Assembly: GCA_016196065.1 (NCBI GenBank)
Contig: JACPYL010000010.1
Span: 620,001 to 684,000, forward strand
Direction: 5' to 3'
DNA: 64,000 bases
Source of the DNA: Acidobacteriota bacterium
Lineage (GTDB): Bacteria; Acidobacteriota; Terriglobia; Terriglobales; Acidobacteriaceae
Of the stretch, positions 54,232-63,536 are shown in pieces. The notes under the pieces were generated by a model that was not told where the DNA came from, did no database searches, and saw only the letters and a program-made list of their open reading frames with translations. The translations under genes and the position numbers were made by a program. The number at the start of each line of letters is the position of its first letter. Positions within the stretch are counted from its first letter, which is position 1.

Positions 54232-54585
54232 CTACTGGGTTGGATCAAAGTGGAATTCCACAATTCCGGTGGTTTCTTCGGTAGCGCTTTCAAATCGCCA
54301 TTTGCGAACTGCATCGAGCGCGGAGTTGGCGAGAATGGGATGACCGCCGACCAGTTTGCTGTTCTTCACGGTACCGTTTTTATCGACCGTGACCTGGACC
54401 TTCACCACCCCGGTGATATTCATGCGTCGCGCCAGTTCGGGATAGAGTGGCGAAACCCTGCTCTTTACCTTGCGGGTGATTTCCTGCTGATCTTGCCCAA
54501 GGGCAAAAGACGAACCGACAGTACTTAGCGCCATGATCAGTGATAGGCCCATGACCAGGCGATGAACTCGGCTTCGTAAAAGCAC
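54232..54585 (-). CDS. Stand-alone TonB C-terminal-domain protein heading the chemotaxis operon
   Basis: A 117-residue protein with a leader of ~30 residues (basic, hydrophobic core, end near SSFALGQ) and one TonB-C domain ([20 protein letters not shown]..., [19 protein letters not shown]). As with the paralog at 31899-32267, it lacks a Pro-rich spacer and the leader looks cleavable, so it is not a standard TonB. The GTG at 54585 has AGGGAGG six bases upstream. It is co-directional with the MCP gene, with a 50-base gap and no terminator seen between, so it probably starts the operon. Confidence 0.85.
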   Translation of the reverse strand: MLLRSRVHRLVMGLSLIMALSTVGSSFALGQDQQEITRKVKSRVSPLYPELARRMNITGVVKVQVTVDKNGTVKNSKLVGGHPILANSALDAVRKWRFESATEETTGIVEFHFDPTQ

Positions 54586-54944
54586 GCATTCCTCCCTAAT
54601 TCTGATTCCACTACGAGCCTAAGTTTGTCATGGAGTATTCCAGTGGGAACCCAAAAGTTCTTCGGAATGATTACTTTAGTGATGGGCGTAAGTCGTTCAG
54701 TCGTGGATGCTTAGCACCGCGATGTCATTCCGCGTTCGACGGCGGCGCGCACGGAAGCGTCGGGCGTCGATGCCGCTTTTGGGAACTGGTCATTGTGAGA
54801 CGCGGCCGCGGCGCTTCATTTTCGAGGTTTCCCACTTTGACACCTTCACCGCTGTATTCGCTTGACTCAATTTGAGAATACAGCGTAGCTTTGATAAGTA
54901 ATTCAATTGTTTTCAATCGCTTAGATGACGGATGGTGCTAACCG
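54586..54944. other. 359-base divergent promoter region with a 9-bp hairpin
   Basis: It parts the chemotaxis operon (minus) from the kinase operon (plus). GCTGTATTC (54851-54859) and GAATACAGC (54876-54884) form a stem with a 16-base loop, 60 bases before the kinase start. A TTGACT sits at 54862 but no good -10 is 17 bases later. No gene is accepted here. Confidence 0.5.
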
Positions 54945-57900
54945 TTGAGTCAACCCGGTAATTCGACTCTGGCCTCCGGCCCGTCATCTCATTCTGATGA
55001 GACATTTCAGAAACTCTTGCTAGATCTGTCTCATGCTGCGTTTCAGGGAAGCGATGCCAGTCAAGTAATTCAGCTGTTTTGCCGATCGGCACGCGAGTTC
55101 TTTCGCGCGAGCGGAGTGTATTTTTGGCGCCGTTCTCCGGAAGGTGGACTGGTTGGAGCGGAAGCGGACGGGTACGGGGCAGAACGCTTTCGGAATATGC
55201 GTTTGCAGCCGGGGGATGCATCGATTGCCATGGAAGCGGTGCAGTATCGGCGGACCGTTTTCGTCAACGACATGGATATGGCGCGTTATCCAAGTCTCGC
55301 CGAATATCAGGCGCGAGCAGTGTTGGCTTCGCCGCTGCTGGTTTCGGGAGAGATCATTGGAGCGGTTGCGTTTCTCCATGACACGTCCGAGATCCGTTTC
55401 GATGACGACGCGGCCGCGAAGGCCACGATTCTGGCGGCTCAGTTGGGGACCGCCCTGGAAGCTCATCGCCTGAACCTGGTATCTCAGGAAGAACATCGCC
55501 GCACCATGATCCTGGCGGAACTCGCGACCTCCCTCCATGGGTTGCCGGACACATCCGCAGTACTGGAAGGTGTCGCCGACCGGTTGCGCGTCTTGCTGCA
55601 CTCTCCAGCGGTCCTCGTCTTCGTGCATCAGGAAGGATTGTTCCGGTTGCAGGCCGTCTCCGCCGAGATGGCGTCGTTGGCGCACGCGATTCGGGCTCGC
55701 GATCAGGAGAACAATTTGCAGTCGGCGATCGAAGTCGCGAACCGGGCTGCCACAGCCGGAGAGCGGATCACGATCAGTATCGATGGAGTGTCCCATCTGG
55801 GAGAGGGTGGAGCGTCGGGCGAGCTGATCGCTTCTCCGTTTCGGACTTCCCGCTCCCAGGGAGCGATTCTGGTATATCCGCGGACCGCCTCTCCTTTTAC
55901 CAACGAAGAGATGATGCTGGTGACTGCGCTGGCGGGATTTGGCGCGGTTGCAATTGCGAATGCCGAACTGTATGTCATGGCTCGCGCGCAGGCGCAGGAA
56001 CTGCATCAGATCCTGGAGATTTCAGTAGAACTCGGTGCCGCCGGCAAACTCGCCCAGTTCATGGAAACATTTGTCACCCGGGCGTCGAGCTTTCTCGGAT
56101 TCCGGCGTTGTTTCATCGGTGTGCTCGAAGGCGATAGCTTCCGCATTCGCTGGGGAGCCGAGGATGGGCGGACGCGCCCGGTGGAAATTGTGCTTCCGGA
56201 AGGTGTGGCCACGCGCACGCTTCGTAACAAGCAGGTGTTTCTCACGGAAGACGCATCGCTGGTTCCGGGCGCAAATTTCGAGTTTGTCAGTACTTTCAAA
56301 ATTCGCCAACTCCTGGCCGTGCCGCTGCTGGGGTCAACCGGCGAGGTGCTGGGAATGTTTGGCATGCTTGATCGCGTGCAGCGCGGGCATATCCCGGAAG
56401 AAGATGTACGCCGTGCGCAGGCACTGGCAGCCCAAGCCGCGATCGCATTTGAACTGACTGCGAATCTGCACCAGTCAGAGCAGCACCGCCGCCGCGCAGA
56501 ATCGCTGGTTGCGCTCGCGCTGGAACTGAATACCGTACTGCATTTGCCGGAGTTTCGGCGTAATTTCGCGCGTCGCGCGGTCGACCTTCTGGGCGGTCGC
56601 GCGGTCGCTCTCAGCCTGTTTCAAGGTGCAACGCAGGAGACCGTGCTGCTGCAAGGCGCCTCCGAGGTCGAGGATAAGTCTCTGTTGCGCCGCTTTAACC
56701 TGGCGATCGGCGGCGCGCTCTCCAGCAACGAAAGTGATGTCGTCTTCCGGTCGGCGGGCGATCTGCTCGGCGCCTCGCTCGCTTCCAGTCTGGGATGGGC
56801 CGATTGCACGCTGGTGCGTCTGGCAGGATCTTCCGGAGAACTGATCGGCGTCTTGTGTCTGGCGGACCGGGGCGTAACGCCGACGGCAGAAGATCAACAG
56901 TTGCTGCGCGCGGTTGCCAGCCATGCCAGCATCGCGCTGGAAAATGCCTGTCTGTTTACCCGCATGGAACAGGCCAACCGCCACTGGGTAGAAGTCTTCG
57001 ACGCGATCAGCGACTTTATCGTTGTGCACGACGAATCGCATGTCATCTTGCGAGTGAATCGATCGCTGGCGGACTTCGTCGGGATCGCGCCCGAACAACT
57101 CATCGGCGTCAGCATGAGCGCCCTCGAAGCGCTCCCCCTGAGCAGTTCCCGTGCGTGTCCGTTCTGCCGGACCGGCGACGGTATTGATGAGTACGTGCAC
57201 AATATTCAGGACCGCACGTATCTGATCGCGACCTCGCGCATTCATGCCGCCGCCAGTGCACAGATGCAGACCGTGCACGTATTGAAGGACATCACGGACC
57301 GGCGCGAGGCCGAGCAGCGCTATCGCGAACTGTTCGACAATATCCAGGAAGGGATTTACTTCTCCACTCCCGAGGGCCGCTTCGTGGAGGTGAACGACGC
57401 GATGGTCCGCATTCTCGGCTACAGCAGCCGGGAGGAGTTGCTGCAAGTCGACATTCCCAGCGCGATTTACTTCTATCCGGAGCGGCGTAAGGAAATATCC
57501 ACGACCCTGGTGGTTGACGGCAGGATGTACAACCACGAAGAAATCCTGCGCCGAAAAGATGGATCGCCGGTGCACGTCCTTATCAATTGCTTTTCGGTGC
57601 GGGATGAGCGCGGCATCATCCAACAATATCGAGGATTGCTGCTCGACGTCAGTGGCCTGCGCCATTCACAAACCGAATTGCAGCGCGAGCGCGATTTTTC
57701 CAGCAAGATCCTCAGCCACACCCAGAGCCTGATTCTCGTGACCGACACACTGGGGACGATCAGTTACGCCAATCGACGCTGGGGCGGACTCGGATTCGAG
57801 CAGGCCCAGCTTCTGGGGCATTCCTTCACCGAACTCACTGCGCCGGCGCGGCAATCCGCATTGTGTGAAGCGTTGGCCTCCGTGTCGCGGGGCCAGCAGG

Positions 57901-58778
57901 TGGACAACTTCGAAATGCAACTGCTCCGCGGGGATGGACAGCTCGGCCAATTTTCCGTGAATCTGAGTCCCATCAGTGGCGACGACGGCCGTGTCAGCAG
58001 CATTGTGGTCGTCATGACCGATGTGACCGATTCCGCCATGTTGCAATCGAAGCTGATCCACACCGAAAAAATGGCGGCGGTTGGGCAACTGGTATCCGGC
58101 GTCGCGCACGAAGTGAACAATCCCCTGACGGCGATCCTGGGTTTTGCCGATCTGCTGGTCGAACGTACCGACCTGCCGGACAGCGCACGCCGCGATCTGC
58201 GGGTGATTTTGCAGGAAGCGCAGCGCACCAAACAAATTGTCCAGAACCTGCTCAGCTTTGCCCGCCAGATGCCGGCGCAACGGCGGCATGTGCAGTTGAA
58301 TGCAATCCTGCGCCGCACACTCCAGTTACGGGCGTATGACTTCCTGTCGCATGGCGTTGAGATTCTCGAGCAACTCGACGAATCGTTGCCGGAAGTAGTT
58401 GGCGATGCGCAGCAGTTGCAGCAGGTATTCCTCAATATTATGAACAACGCGCACGATGCGGTCCGCGAAACCGGCCGTCCGCCGCGCATCGAGATCATGA
58501 GCACGCGGAATGGGCAGCAGGTGGAAGTATCGTTCCGGGATAACGGTCCCGGAATTGCCAATCCCGATCGAATCTTTGATCCGTTCTTTACGACGAAAGA
58601 AGTAGGGAAGGGAACGGGCCTCGGCCTGAGCATTTGTTACGGAATCGTCCGCGAACATGGCGGCGAAATCGTGTGTCACAACAATCCGGACTCTGACGGA
58701 GCGACCTTTGTGGTGCGCCTGTCGGCGGCGCCGGAAGCGGCTAGCTTTGGAGCTGTGGCTGGAGTTCAACCCAAATGA
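54945..58778 (+). CDS. Multi-sensor soluble histidine kinase (4 GAF, 3 PAS)
   Basis: A 1277-residue cytosolic kinase without membrane segments. Four GAF units come first (~22-172, 175-345, 350-515, 515-675), then three PAS units (~676-790, 790-910, 915-1030), a HisKA domain with the phospho-His in LVSGVAHEVNNPLTAIL (near 1053), and an HATPase (~1130-1262) with MNNAHDAVRET, DNGPGI and GKGTGLGLSI. The first PAS carries a CPFC motif (about 737-740). Start is the first possible codon, TTG at 54945, as a stop lies two codons upstream; the ribosome site is poor. It overlaps the receiver gene by four bases. Confidence 0.93.
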   Translation: MSQPGNSTLASGPSSHSDETFQKLLLDLSHAAFQGSDASQVIQLFCRSAREFFRASGVYFWRRSPEGGLVGAEADGYGAERFRNMRLQPGDASIAMEAVQYRRTVFVNDMDMARYPSLAEYQARAVLASPLLVSGEIIGAVAFLHDTSEIRFDDDAAAKATILAAQLGTALEAHRLNLVSQEEHRRTMILAELATSLHGLPDTSAVLEGVADRLRVLLHSPAVLVFVHQEGLFRLQAVSAEMASLAHAIRARDQENNLQSAIEVANRAATAGERITISIDGVSHLGEGGASGELIASPFRTSRSQGAILVYPRTASPFTNEEMMLVTALAGFGAVAIANAELYVMARAQAQELHQILEISVELGAAGKLAQFMETFVTRASSFLGFRRCFIGVLEGDSFRIRWGAEDGRTRPVEIVLPEGVATRTLRNKQVFLTEDASLVPGANFEFVSTFKIRQLLAVPLLGSTGEVLGMFGMLDRVQRGHIPEEDVRRAQALAAQAAIAFELTANLHQSEQHRRRAESLVALALELNTVLHLPEFRRNFARRAVDLLGGRAVALSLFQGATQETVLLQGASEVEDKSLLRRFNLAIGGALSSNESDVVFRSAGDLLGASLASSLGWADCTLVRLAGSSGELIGVLCLADRGVTPTAEDQQLLRAVASHASIALENACLFTRMEQANRHWVEVFDAISDFIVVHDESHVILRVNRSLADFVGIAPEQLIGVSMSALEALPLSSSRACPFCRTGDGIDEYVHNIQDRTYLIATSRIHAAASAQMQTVHVLKDITDRREAEQRYRELFDNIQEGIYFSTPEGRFVEVNDAMVRILGYSSREELLQVDIPSAIYFYPERRKEISTTLVVDGRMYNHEEILRRKDGSPVHVLINCFSVRDERGIIQQYRGLLLDVSGLRHSQTELQRERDFSSKILSHTQSLILVTDTLGTISYANRRWGGLGFEQAQLLGHSFTELTAPARQSALCEALASVSRGQQVDNFEMQLLRGDGQLGQFSVNLSPISGDDGRVSSIVVVMTDVTDSAMLQSKLIHTEKMAAVGQLVSGVAHEVNNPLTAILGFADLLVERTDLPDSARRDLRVILQEAQRTKQIVQNLLSFARQMPAQRRHVQLNAILRRTLQLRAYDFLSHGVEILEQLDESLPEVVGDAQQLQQVFLNIMNNAHDAVRETGRPPRIEIMSTRNGQQVEVSFRDNGPGIANPDRIFDPFFTTKEVGKGTGLGLSICYGIVREHGGEIVCHNNPDSDGATFVVRLSAAPEAASFGAVAGVQPK

Positions 58779-59176
58779 CCCATACAGGAACCAAACCCGC
58801 GTCCGCGCCGGTGCTTCTCATAGAAGACGAGCCGGCAGTCATGGCCTACGTCTGTGCCGCCCTCGAACGCAGCGGCTATCAGGTGGTCACGGCTGCTTCC
58901 GGCGCAGAGGCGCTGCGGATGCTGGCTCATGGCGATTTCCAGGGAATCGTGTCGGACATGCGGACACCGGGTGGCGTAGACGGCGCTCAGGTCCACGAGT
59001 GGCTCGCGGGCCACAGGCCGGAATTGGCCGGTAAAGTGGTGTTCATTACCGGTGACATTGCCAACGAAGAAACCGTCGCTGTTCTGCAAAAGACGGGCGC
59101 GCCGTGCGTGGAAAAACCGTTTCGAGTCCAGCAATTTATTTCCGTGGTCGAGAGGACGATGGGTCGCGCGTCATGA
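58775..59176 (+). CDS. Single-domain response regulator, partner of the multi-sensor kinase
   Basis: A 133-residue receiver. It has PVLLIEDEPAVMAYVC, the phospho-Asp in GIVSDMRTPGGVDG and the Lys in CVEKPF. It overlaps the kinase and the NtrC-type gene by ATGA at both ends, so all three must be translated together. As it has no output domain, it may pass or drain phosphoryl groups. The sequence after the Asp (RTPGGVDGAQVHEWL) is the usual form in kinase-linked receivers. Confidence 0.93.
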   Translation: MTHTGTKPASAPVLLIEDEPAVMAYVCAALERSGYQVVTAASGAEALRMLAHGDFQGIVSDMRTPGGVDGAQVHEWLAGHRPELAGKVVFITGDIANEETVAVLQKTGAPCVEKPFRVQQFISVVERTMGRAS

Positions 59177-60594
59177 GTGAGCAGTACCGAGTCCGATTGC
59201 TCGTGGTGGACGACGAGCAGAGCATCCGCAAACTCTGCATGACCGTCGGCGAGTCGCTGGGTTTTGTCTGCAGCGAAGCCGAGAGCGGAGAAGCCGCGCT
59301 CGCCCTGCTTGAAGAGCAGCCCGCCCACATGGTCCTCACCGACATGGTGATGCCGAGAATGTCGGGACTCGAATTTCTCGAACAAGTGAAGCGCATGCTG
59401 CCGCGCACCGAAGTGGCTTTGATGACCGGGCACGGATCGATTGAAACCGCCGTGCAGGCGATGAAACTGGGCGCCTACGATTACATCTCCAAGCCTTTTG
59501 CGCCGCTCGATGAACTACGTCTCTTCCTGCGCCGCATGGCCGACAAAGTAAGGCTGGAAGAAGAGAACCAGTATCTGCGCGATCGCTCGGAAACTGAAAC
59601 CGCCGTGCATGGCATTATTGGGAATTCCGTTGGCATCCAGCATGTGCTGCGACTGATCTCGCGACTCAAGGACACGCGCACGCCTGTTTTGATTTCCGGC
59701 GAGAGTGGAACAGGGAAAGAGCTGGTCGCGCGCGCGTTGCACTATCGTGGAAGCCTGGCGAGCCGTCCATTTGTTGCGGTCGATTGCGGATCGCTGGTCC
59801 CCACCTTGATCGAAAGCGAATTGTTCGGATACGAAAAAGGCGCGTTCACTGGCGCGTTGCGATCGAAGCAAGGGCTACTTCAGTCCGCCGACACCGGTAC
59901 CATCTTCCTCGATGAAATTGGAGAGCTTCCGCTGGAGATGCAGGCGAAGCTGTTGCGCTTCCTGCAAGAAAAGGAAGTGCGCCCAGTCGGCAGCAACGAG
60001 AAAGTCAAAGTGGACGTTCGCATCATGGCCGCCACCAATCGCGACCTGGAAGTGGAATACAAGAAGGGGACTTTCCGCAAAGATCTCTATTTCCGGTTGA
60101 ATGTCGTGACGATTCATCTGCCTCCGTTGCGCGAGCGCCGCTCCGACATTCCCATTCTCGCGAACTGGTTCCTGGAGCGCCTCGCGCCCGGACGCAATGC
60201 CTCTGTCAGCGGCGCCGCGATGAAAGCACTGCTTGCGTATGACTGGCCCGGCAATGTCCGCGAACTGGAGAATTGCCTGGAAAGAGCAGTCGCACTCGGA
60301 GACCAGCAGCGCATCGACCTCAACGACTTGCCGCCCACGATCGCCCACGCCGAAGAATTGGGGATCGCTCCCGAGAAGCCCGCACGCTTTGATATCTCTG
60401 CATCCGGAGATCCCACTACCGATCTCGAAGACATCGAGCGCGCGACCATCGAGCGCGTCTTCGTGCAAGTCAACGGCGACAAAGCCCTCGCCGGAAAAAT
60501 GCTCGGCATCAGCCGCGCTACGCTCTACCGCAAACTCAAGAGATATAACATCGGGTTGCGAGAAGAAGAAGCGGGGACGCAGACGCTGCAGTAA
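59173..60594 (+). CDS. NtrC-family sigma-54-dependent response regulator
   Basis: A 473-residue activator. The receiver (1-120) has the phospho-Asp in MVLTDMVMPRMSG. The AAA+ domain (~145-375) shows Walker A GESGTGKE, the sigma-54 loop ELFGYEKGAFTGA (intact GAFTGA), Walker B TIFLDEIGELP and the Arg finger region LRERRSDI. The Fis-type HTH is at the end (NGDKALAGKMLGISRATLYR). It should open sigma-54 promoters when phosphorylated. The ATG at 59173 overlaps the receiver stop; a longer frame to 59104 has no site. The target promoters are not seen here. Confidence 0.95.
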   Translation: MSEQYRVRLLVVDDEQSIRKLCMTVGESLGFVCSEAESGEAALALLEEQPAHMVLTDMVMPRMSGLEFLEQVKRMLPRTEVALMTGHGSIETAVQAMKLGAYDYISKPFAPLDELRLFLRRMADKVRLEEENQYLRDRSETETAVHGIIGNSVGIQHVLRLISRLKDTRTPVLISGESGTGKELVARALHYRGSLASRPFVAVDCGSLVPTLIESELFGYEKGAFTGALRSKQGLLQSADTGTIFLDEIGELPLEMQAKLLRFLQEKEVRPVGSNEKVKVDVRIMAATNRDLEVEYKKGTFRKDLYFRLNVVTIHLPPLRERRSDIPILANWFLERLAPGRNASVSGAAMKALLAYDWPGNVRELENCLERAVALGDQQRIDLNDLPPTIAHAEELGIAPEKPARFDISASGDPTTDLEDIERATIERVFVQVNGDKALAGKMLGISRATLYRKLKRYNIGLREEEAGTQTLQ

Positions 60595-60734
60595 GAATCC
60601 TCCTGGCGGAAATTCCATTCTTGCCTGAAACGATAGACCTGCCATTTTCACTAAACAGGTAGTGAAATCTGACGTCGTGCGGCCGGGACGCCTGTCCCGA
60701 GCTGCTTGCGGCGTCCAGCAGAGAGGTTCAATTC

Positions 60735-61688
60735 ATGATCACCAGTGTTTCCTGGCAGTACATTCTCCTGAACGGTGACACCAGCACAGGATATCGAGTG
60801 AAAAGGCGTACCGGTGGTCCGCCTCCGGTGGTTGGTTCCGGCACAGACATGCCCTCGTCCGATAACTGGGTGTCTGCCCCCGCTCCGCCACAGATTCACT
60901 ATGTTCCAGACGGCAAGGACTACATCTTCGCGTTCTGGTCCTTGAGCGCTCACGATACGCAGTCTTCACAAACCTCGGCGCAGATTCAGACGGGAACGAC
61001 TGCCAACGACTCCCACACCGGCGGGCAATGGGGGATTTCCGCAAAGGCTTACTACATTTGGAACTTCGCGGGCGGCGGAAATGGAAATGGTGGTGGACAC
61101 ACACCACTTCTGATCGACGCATTCGATATCCAGGCAGGAGACTTCATCGGCGACGACTTTGTCGATGCAACGCCGGACCCAGGTGGAACGCTGACTGGTG
61201 AAGCCAACAATGGCTTCATCGACACCACTGCGGACATCGCTGCTGGCTCGTCGTTGAAGGTGGTCGCCCGCGATGCGCTTCCGGCAAAGGCATTTGGATA
61301 CTGGTTTAACATTGGCCCATTACAGCTCAATGGCAACGCAGCCTCTCCCGCGACGGTAGGGGCGCCCGGTACCCATGACATCGTCGTGCATCACAACGAT
61401 CGCGTGGTAGCGTTCGCTTTCTACAACGAGGTCAAGCAGCAGCAGTTCGTGCCGCCTTACGAGGCTACTTATGATCCGTGGTGGTGGTACAAGACTCTCG
61501 GTGGTCTAGTGCCGCCACCGCCGCGAGATCCGTGGCTGCAAGAGTTCGTTGCGGCCATCACACTCGCGCAAGCCGCTGCACGAGTGTCGCCTCGCCTGCA
61601 GGCGAAAGTCCTGGAAGTCGCCTTGGAACAAATCTCGGTGACGGCTGCGACGATCAAGCAGGAGATCAAGTCCCTGGAAAAAAGATGA
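60735..61688 (+). CDS. Protein of unknown function (317 aa) behind the NtrC operon
   Basis: I do not recognise this protein. There is no signal peptide or membrane helix. The first ~250 residues look beta-rich, with Trp/Tyr and Gly/Asn loops (a Gly/Asn-rich stretch near 112-120), then a Trp-rich segment DPWWWYKTLGG and a Pro run. The last ~55 residues are a helix with Ala/Gln/Glu (QEFVAAITLAQAAARVSPRL and onward). The ATG at 60735 has GAGAGG seven bases upstream. It lies 140 bases after the NtrC-type gene, on the same strand and with its own terminator. I did not find a -24/-12 promoter ahead of it. Confidence 0.65.
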   Translation: MITSVSWQYILLNGDTSTGYRVKRRTGGPPPVVGSGTDMPSSDNWVSAPAPPQIHYVPDGKDYIFAFWSLSAHDTQSSQTSAQIQTGTTANDSHTGGQWGISAKAYYIWNFAGGGNGNGGGHTPLLIDAFDIQAGDFIGDDFVDATPDPGGTLTGEANNGFIDTTADIAAGSSLKVVARDALPAKAFGYWFNIGPLQLNGNAASPATVGAPGTHDIVVHHNDRVVAFAFYNEVKQQQFVPPYEATYDPWWWYKTLGGLVPPPPRDPWLQEFVAAITLAQAAARVSPRLQAKVLEVALEQISVTAATIKQEIKSLEKR

Positions 61689-61694
61689 GCAAGG

Positions 61695-61729
61695 TGGGCG
61701 CCGCCGCTTGGGGTGGCGCCCATTTCTTT
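61695..61729 (+). terminator. Terminator of the unknown 60735-61688 gene
   Basis: TGGGCGCC (61695-61702) and GGCGCCCA (61715-61722) form an 8-bp GC-rich stem with a 12-base loop, followed by TTTCTTT to 61729. It starts seven bases past the stop codon. Confidence 0.8.
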
Positions 61730-61801
61730 CTCGGCTCCGAACTGAAACACATTGTGTCCAACAAAGCGATCTCTTCCACTGCCTCGCATTTTGCCCGCGT
61801 C

Positions 61802-63016
61802 TCAGAACCCAGGCAGTGCTCCGAGTTGTGATGCTGGCGATTGATCCACTTCCAGCTTCGTGTGCTTCCTGGCATCCCGAATCTGCGGCAGCAGAATGTC
61901 GCGAACGTAGTGCCAGTACGGCACGATATCCAGAGCTTTGCGAGCGTATGACTCCGCGGCATCGATGTCCGGTGTAGTCCGGTGCAGATTGGACCACGCC
62001 AGGTTCATCAACAATTCCGGCTCGCCCCACGAAGGATTGAGCGGATCGGTTGTAGCAGTCGCCTTGAGTTTCTTGGCAGACTCCAGACCCTTCAGGTAAG
62101 TTTCCATCGCCTTCTCCTGGCTGCCGCCGTACTCCGGTGGTGCATACCAGAGGTTCGGACCAGTCACCCACGACAGTCGGGGATTCCCGGGATCTGCATT
62201 CCCCGCTTCCCTGAGAAGTGTCTTCACCTGCGCAAGCAATTCCTGCACCTTGGCTGGATCGCTGCGGTGGAGAAACATGAGATTGCTCAAACACGAAGCA
62301 GCCCCAATTTTTGCATCCGCAAAATTTGGATCTTTTTCGGCCGACTGCTGGAATTCTCGAACGGCCCGCTCCAGATCGTCTGCGAGATCTTTTGGATCCG
62401 CAGATTCGTTGAACCCGTTGAAAGCTCTACGCCAGAGCGCAAACCCGCGCCAGTAGCGGACTCGAGAGGCCAGTTCTTGGGTCTCAACGAAGGGATCGAG
62501 TTCGCTGTATAAACGGTGCAAGGCCGGGCGATCCCCTTCATAGTCGGCTCGTTGAATCGCGGTGACGAGTTTGACCACTTGCTCGCGCGGAGCGTCAGTC
62601 GCGGAGATCGTCTGCAGGTCGACTTTCAACCCTACAGCCGCGTACCACGGATAGAAATCCACCACGAGCCGCTCGGACGCGATCGCGGGATCGTCTTTCA
62701 CCAGCGCCTTGGCTTCCTCGACGGAACCGATGCCGAAAATAAAAATTCCCCGCAGGTTCGTGTCGTCGATCGGACCGGCTACGATCAGTTTTCCCATGCT
62801 GGCCATCTTGCGGATGTTGGCCATGTGGCCGTCCTGGACAAGTTTTCGCTCCTCGGCTGTGCCCTCTCCCCAGTGGGGCCCTTTGCGAATGATCCCGAGG
62901 ACGTAGGTCGTCATCTTGATTTGGGACTGGGGTGGCAGCGTGGTGGCGGGTTGTTGCGCGAATGCCATAACGCACGCCGCCATGAGCAGCATTGTTGTGA
63001 TGGTGAATCGTTTCAT
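61802..63016 (-). CDS. Exported YCII-domain/TPR fusion protein
   Basis: A 404-residue protein with a signal peptide (~1-21, end near AFAQ). Residues ~30-135 resemble a YCII/YciI domain (GPHWGEGTAEERKLVQDGHM, MGKLIVAGPIDDTNLRGIFI and SVEEAKALVKDDP). The rest is helical with TPR-like repeats (FQQSAEKDPNFADAKIGAAS, YGGSQEKAMETYLKGLESAK, ESYARKALDIVPYWHYVRD). YciI proteins are small and usually cytosolic; joining one to a TPR region with a leader is unusual. The ATG at 63016 has AAGGAG upstream; a longer frame to 63181 lacks it. Confidence 0.75.
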   Translation of the reverse strand: MKRFTITTMLLMAACVMAFAQQPATTLPPQSQIKMTTYVLGIIRKGPHWGEGTAEERKLVQDGHMANIRKMASMGKLIVAGPIDDTNLRGIFIFGIGSVEEAKALVKDDPAIASERLVVDFYPWYAAVGLKVDLQTISATDAPREQVVKLVTAIQRADYEGDRPALHRLYSELDPFVETQELASRVRYWRGFALWRRAFNGFNESADPKDLADDLERAVREFQQSAEKDPNFADAKIGAASCLSNLMFLHRSDPAKVQELLAQVKTLLREAGNADPGNPRLSWVTGPNLWYAPPEYGGSQEKAMETYLKGLESAKKLKATATTDPLNPSWGEPELLMNLAWSNLHRTTPDIDAAESYARKALDIVPYWHYVRDILLPQIRDARKHTKLEVDQSPASQLGALPGF

Positions 63017-63125
63017 TGAATCACTCCTTGATCTTTTGTGCCTGCATTGGTCGCAGACAGGTACGCGATCGTGCTGCCACGAGCAATACTTCCCGCGAAC
63101 TTTTGGATGAGTTGCTCGAGTGTGC

Positions 63126-63476
63126 TCAGGCCTCTTGCGGTTTGGCCAGGCTTCCATACTTCTGCGTTGCGTAGCCAACAATCAGGCCAACCATGCCGCC
63201 CGGCAGCATGATCTGGAAGTAGTAGCCATGTTGTAGCTGAGCAATAATGAAGGCCAGCACCAGGCCGACGGCAAGGCCGAAGACAATTCCCAGAGCCAGG
63301 GAATGAACTTTGCGGGCAAAAACTCCGATCAGGATACCGGCCACGATTCCTTTAAATGTCGAGCCCATGACGATTCCCGCCAATTGTGCGCGCACAGCGG
63401 GCGTGAACCACGCCGTCATTCCATCGATAGCGCCAAGGACTGCTCCCAGGACGATCCCTAGTAAAACCTTATTCAT
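63126..63476 (-). CDS. Small glycine-rich membrane protein (116 aa)
   Basis: A protein with four predicted hydrophobic helices (about 4-20, 33-50, 58-80 and 88-105), rich in Gly and Val/Ile, with a Gln/Lys-rich C terminus. It could be a small channel-like or structural membrane protein; I do not assign a family. The ATG at 63476 has GAGGTT seven bases upstream. It is 60 bases downstream of the kinase fragment and 109 bases from the YCII gene, in the same direction. Confidence 0.7.
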   Translation of the reverse strand: MNKVLLGIVLGAVLGAIDGMTAWFTPAVRAQLAGIVMGSTFKGIVAGILIGVFARKVHSLALGIVFGLAVGLVLAFIIAQLQHGYYFQIMLPGGMVGLIVGYATQKYGSLAKPQEA

Positions 63477-63536
63477 AACTTAACCTCGCGTTGAATTCAG
63501 CTTCTACTGTGGTATTACCCGTTTTTCGCGATTCCT

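Noticed and set aside
56475-57665. Minus-strand open frame (396 codons) opposite the multi-sensor kinase
   Set aside because: Shadow of the kinase gene with no domain of its own.
60595-60734. Sigma-54 promoter before the unknown 60735-61688 gene
   Set aside because: TGGCGG and TTGCC are present but the spacing from GG to GC is 13 or 16, not 10.
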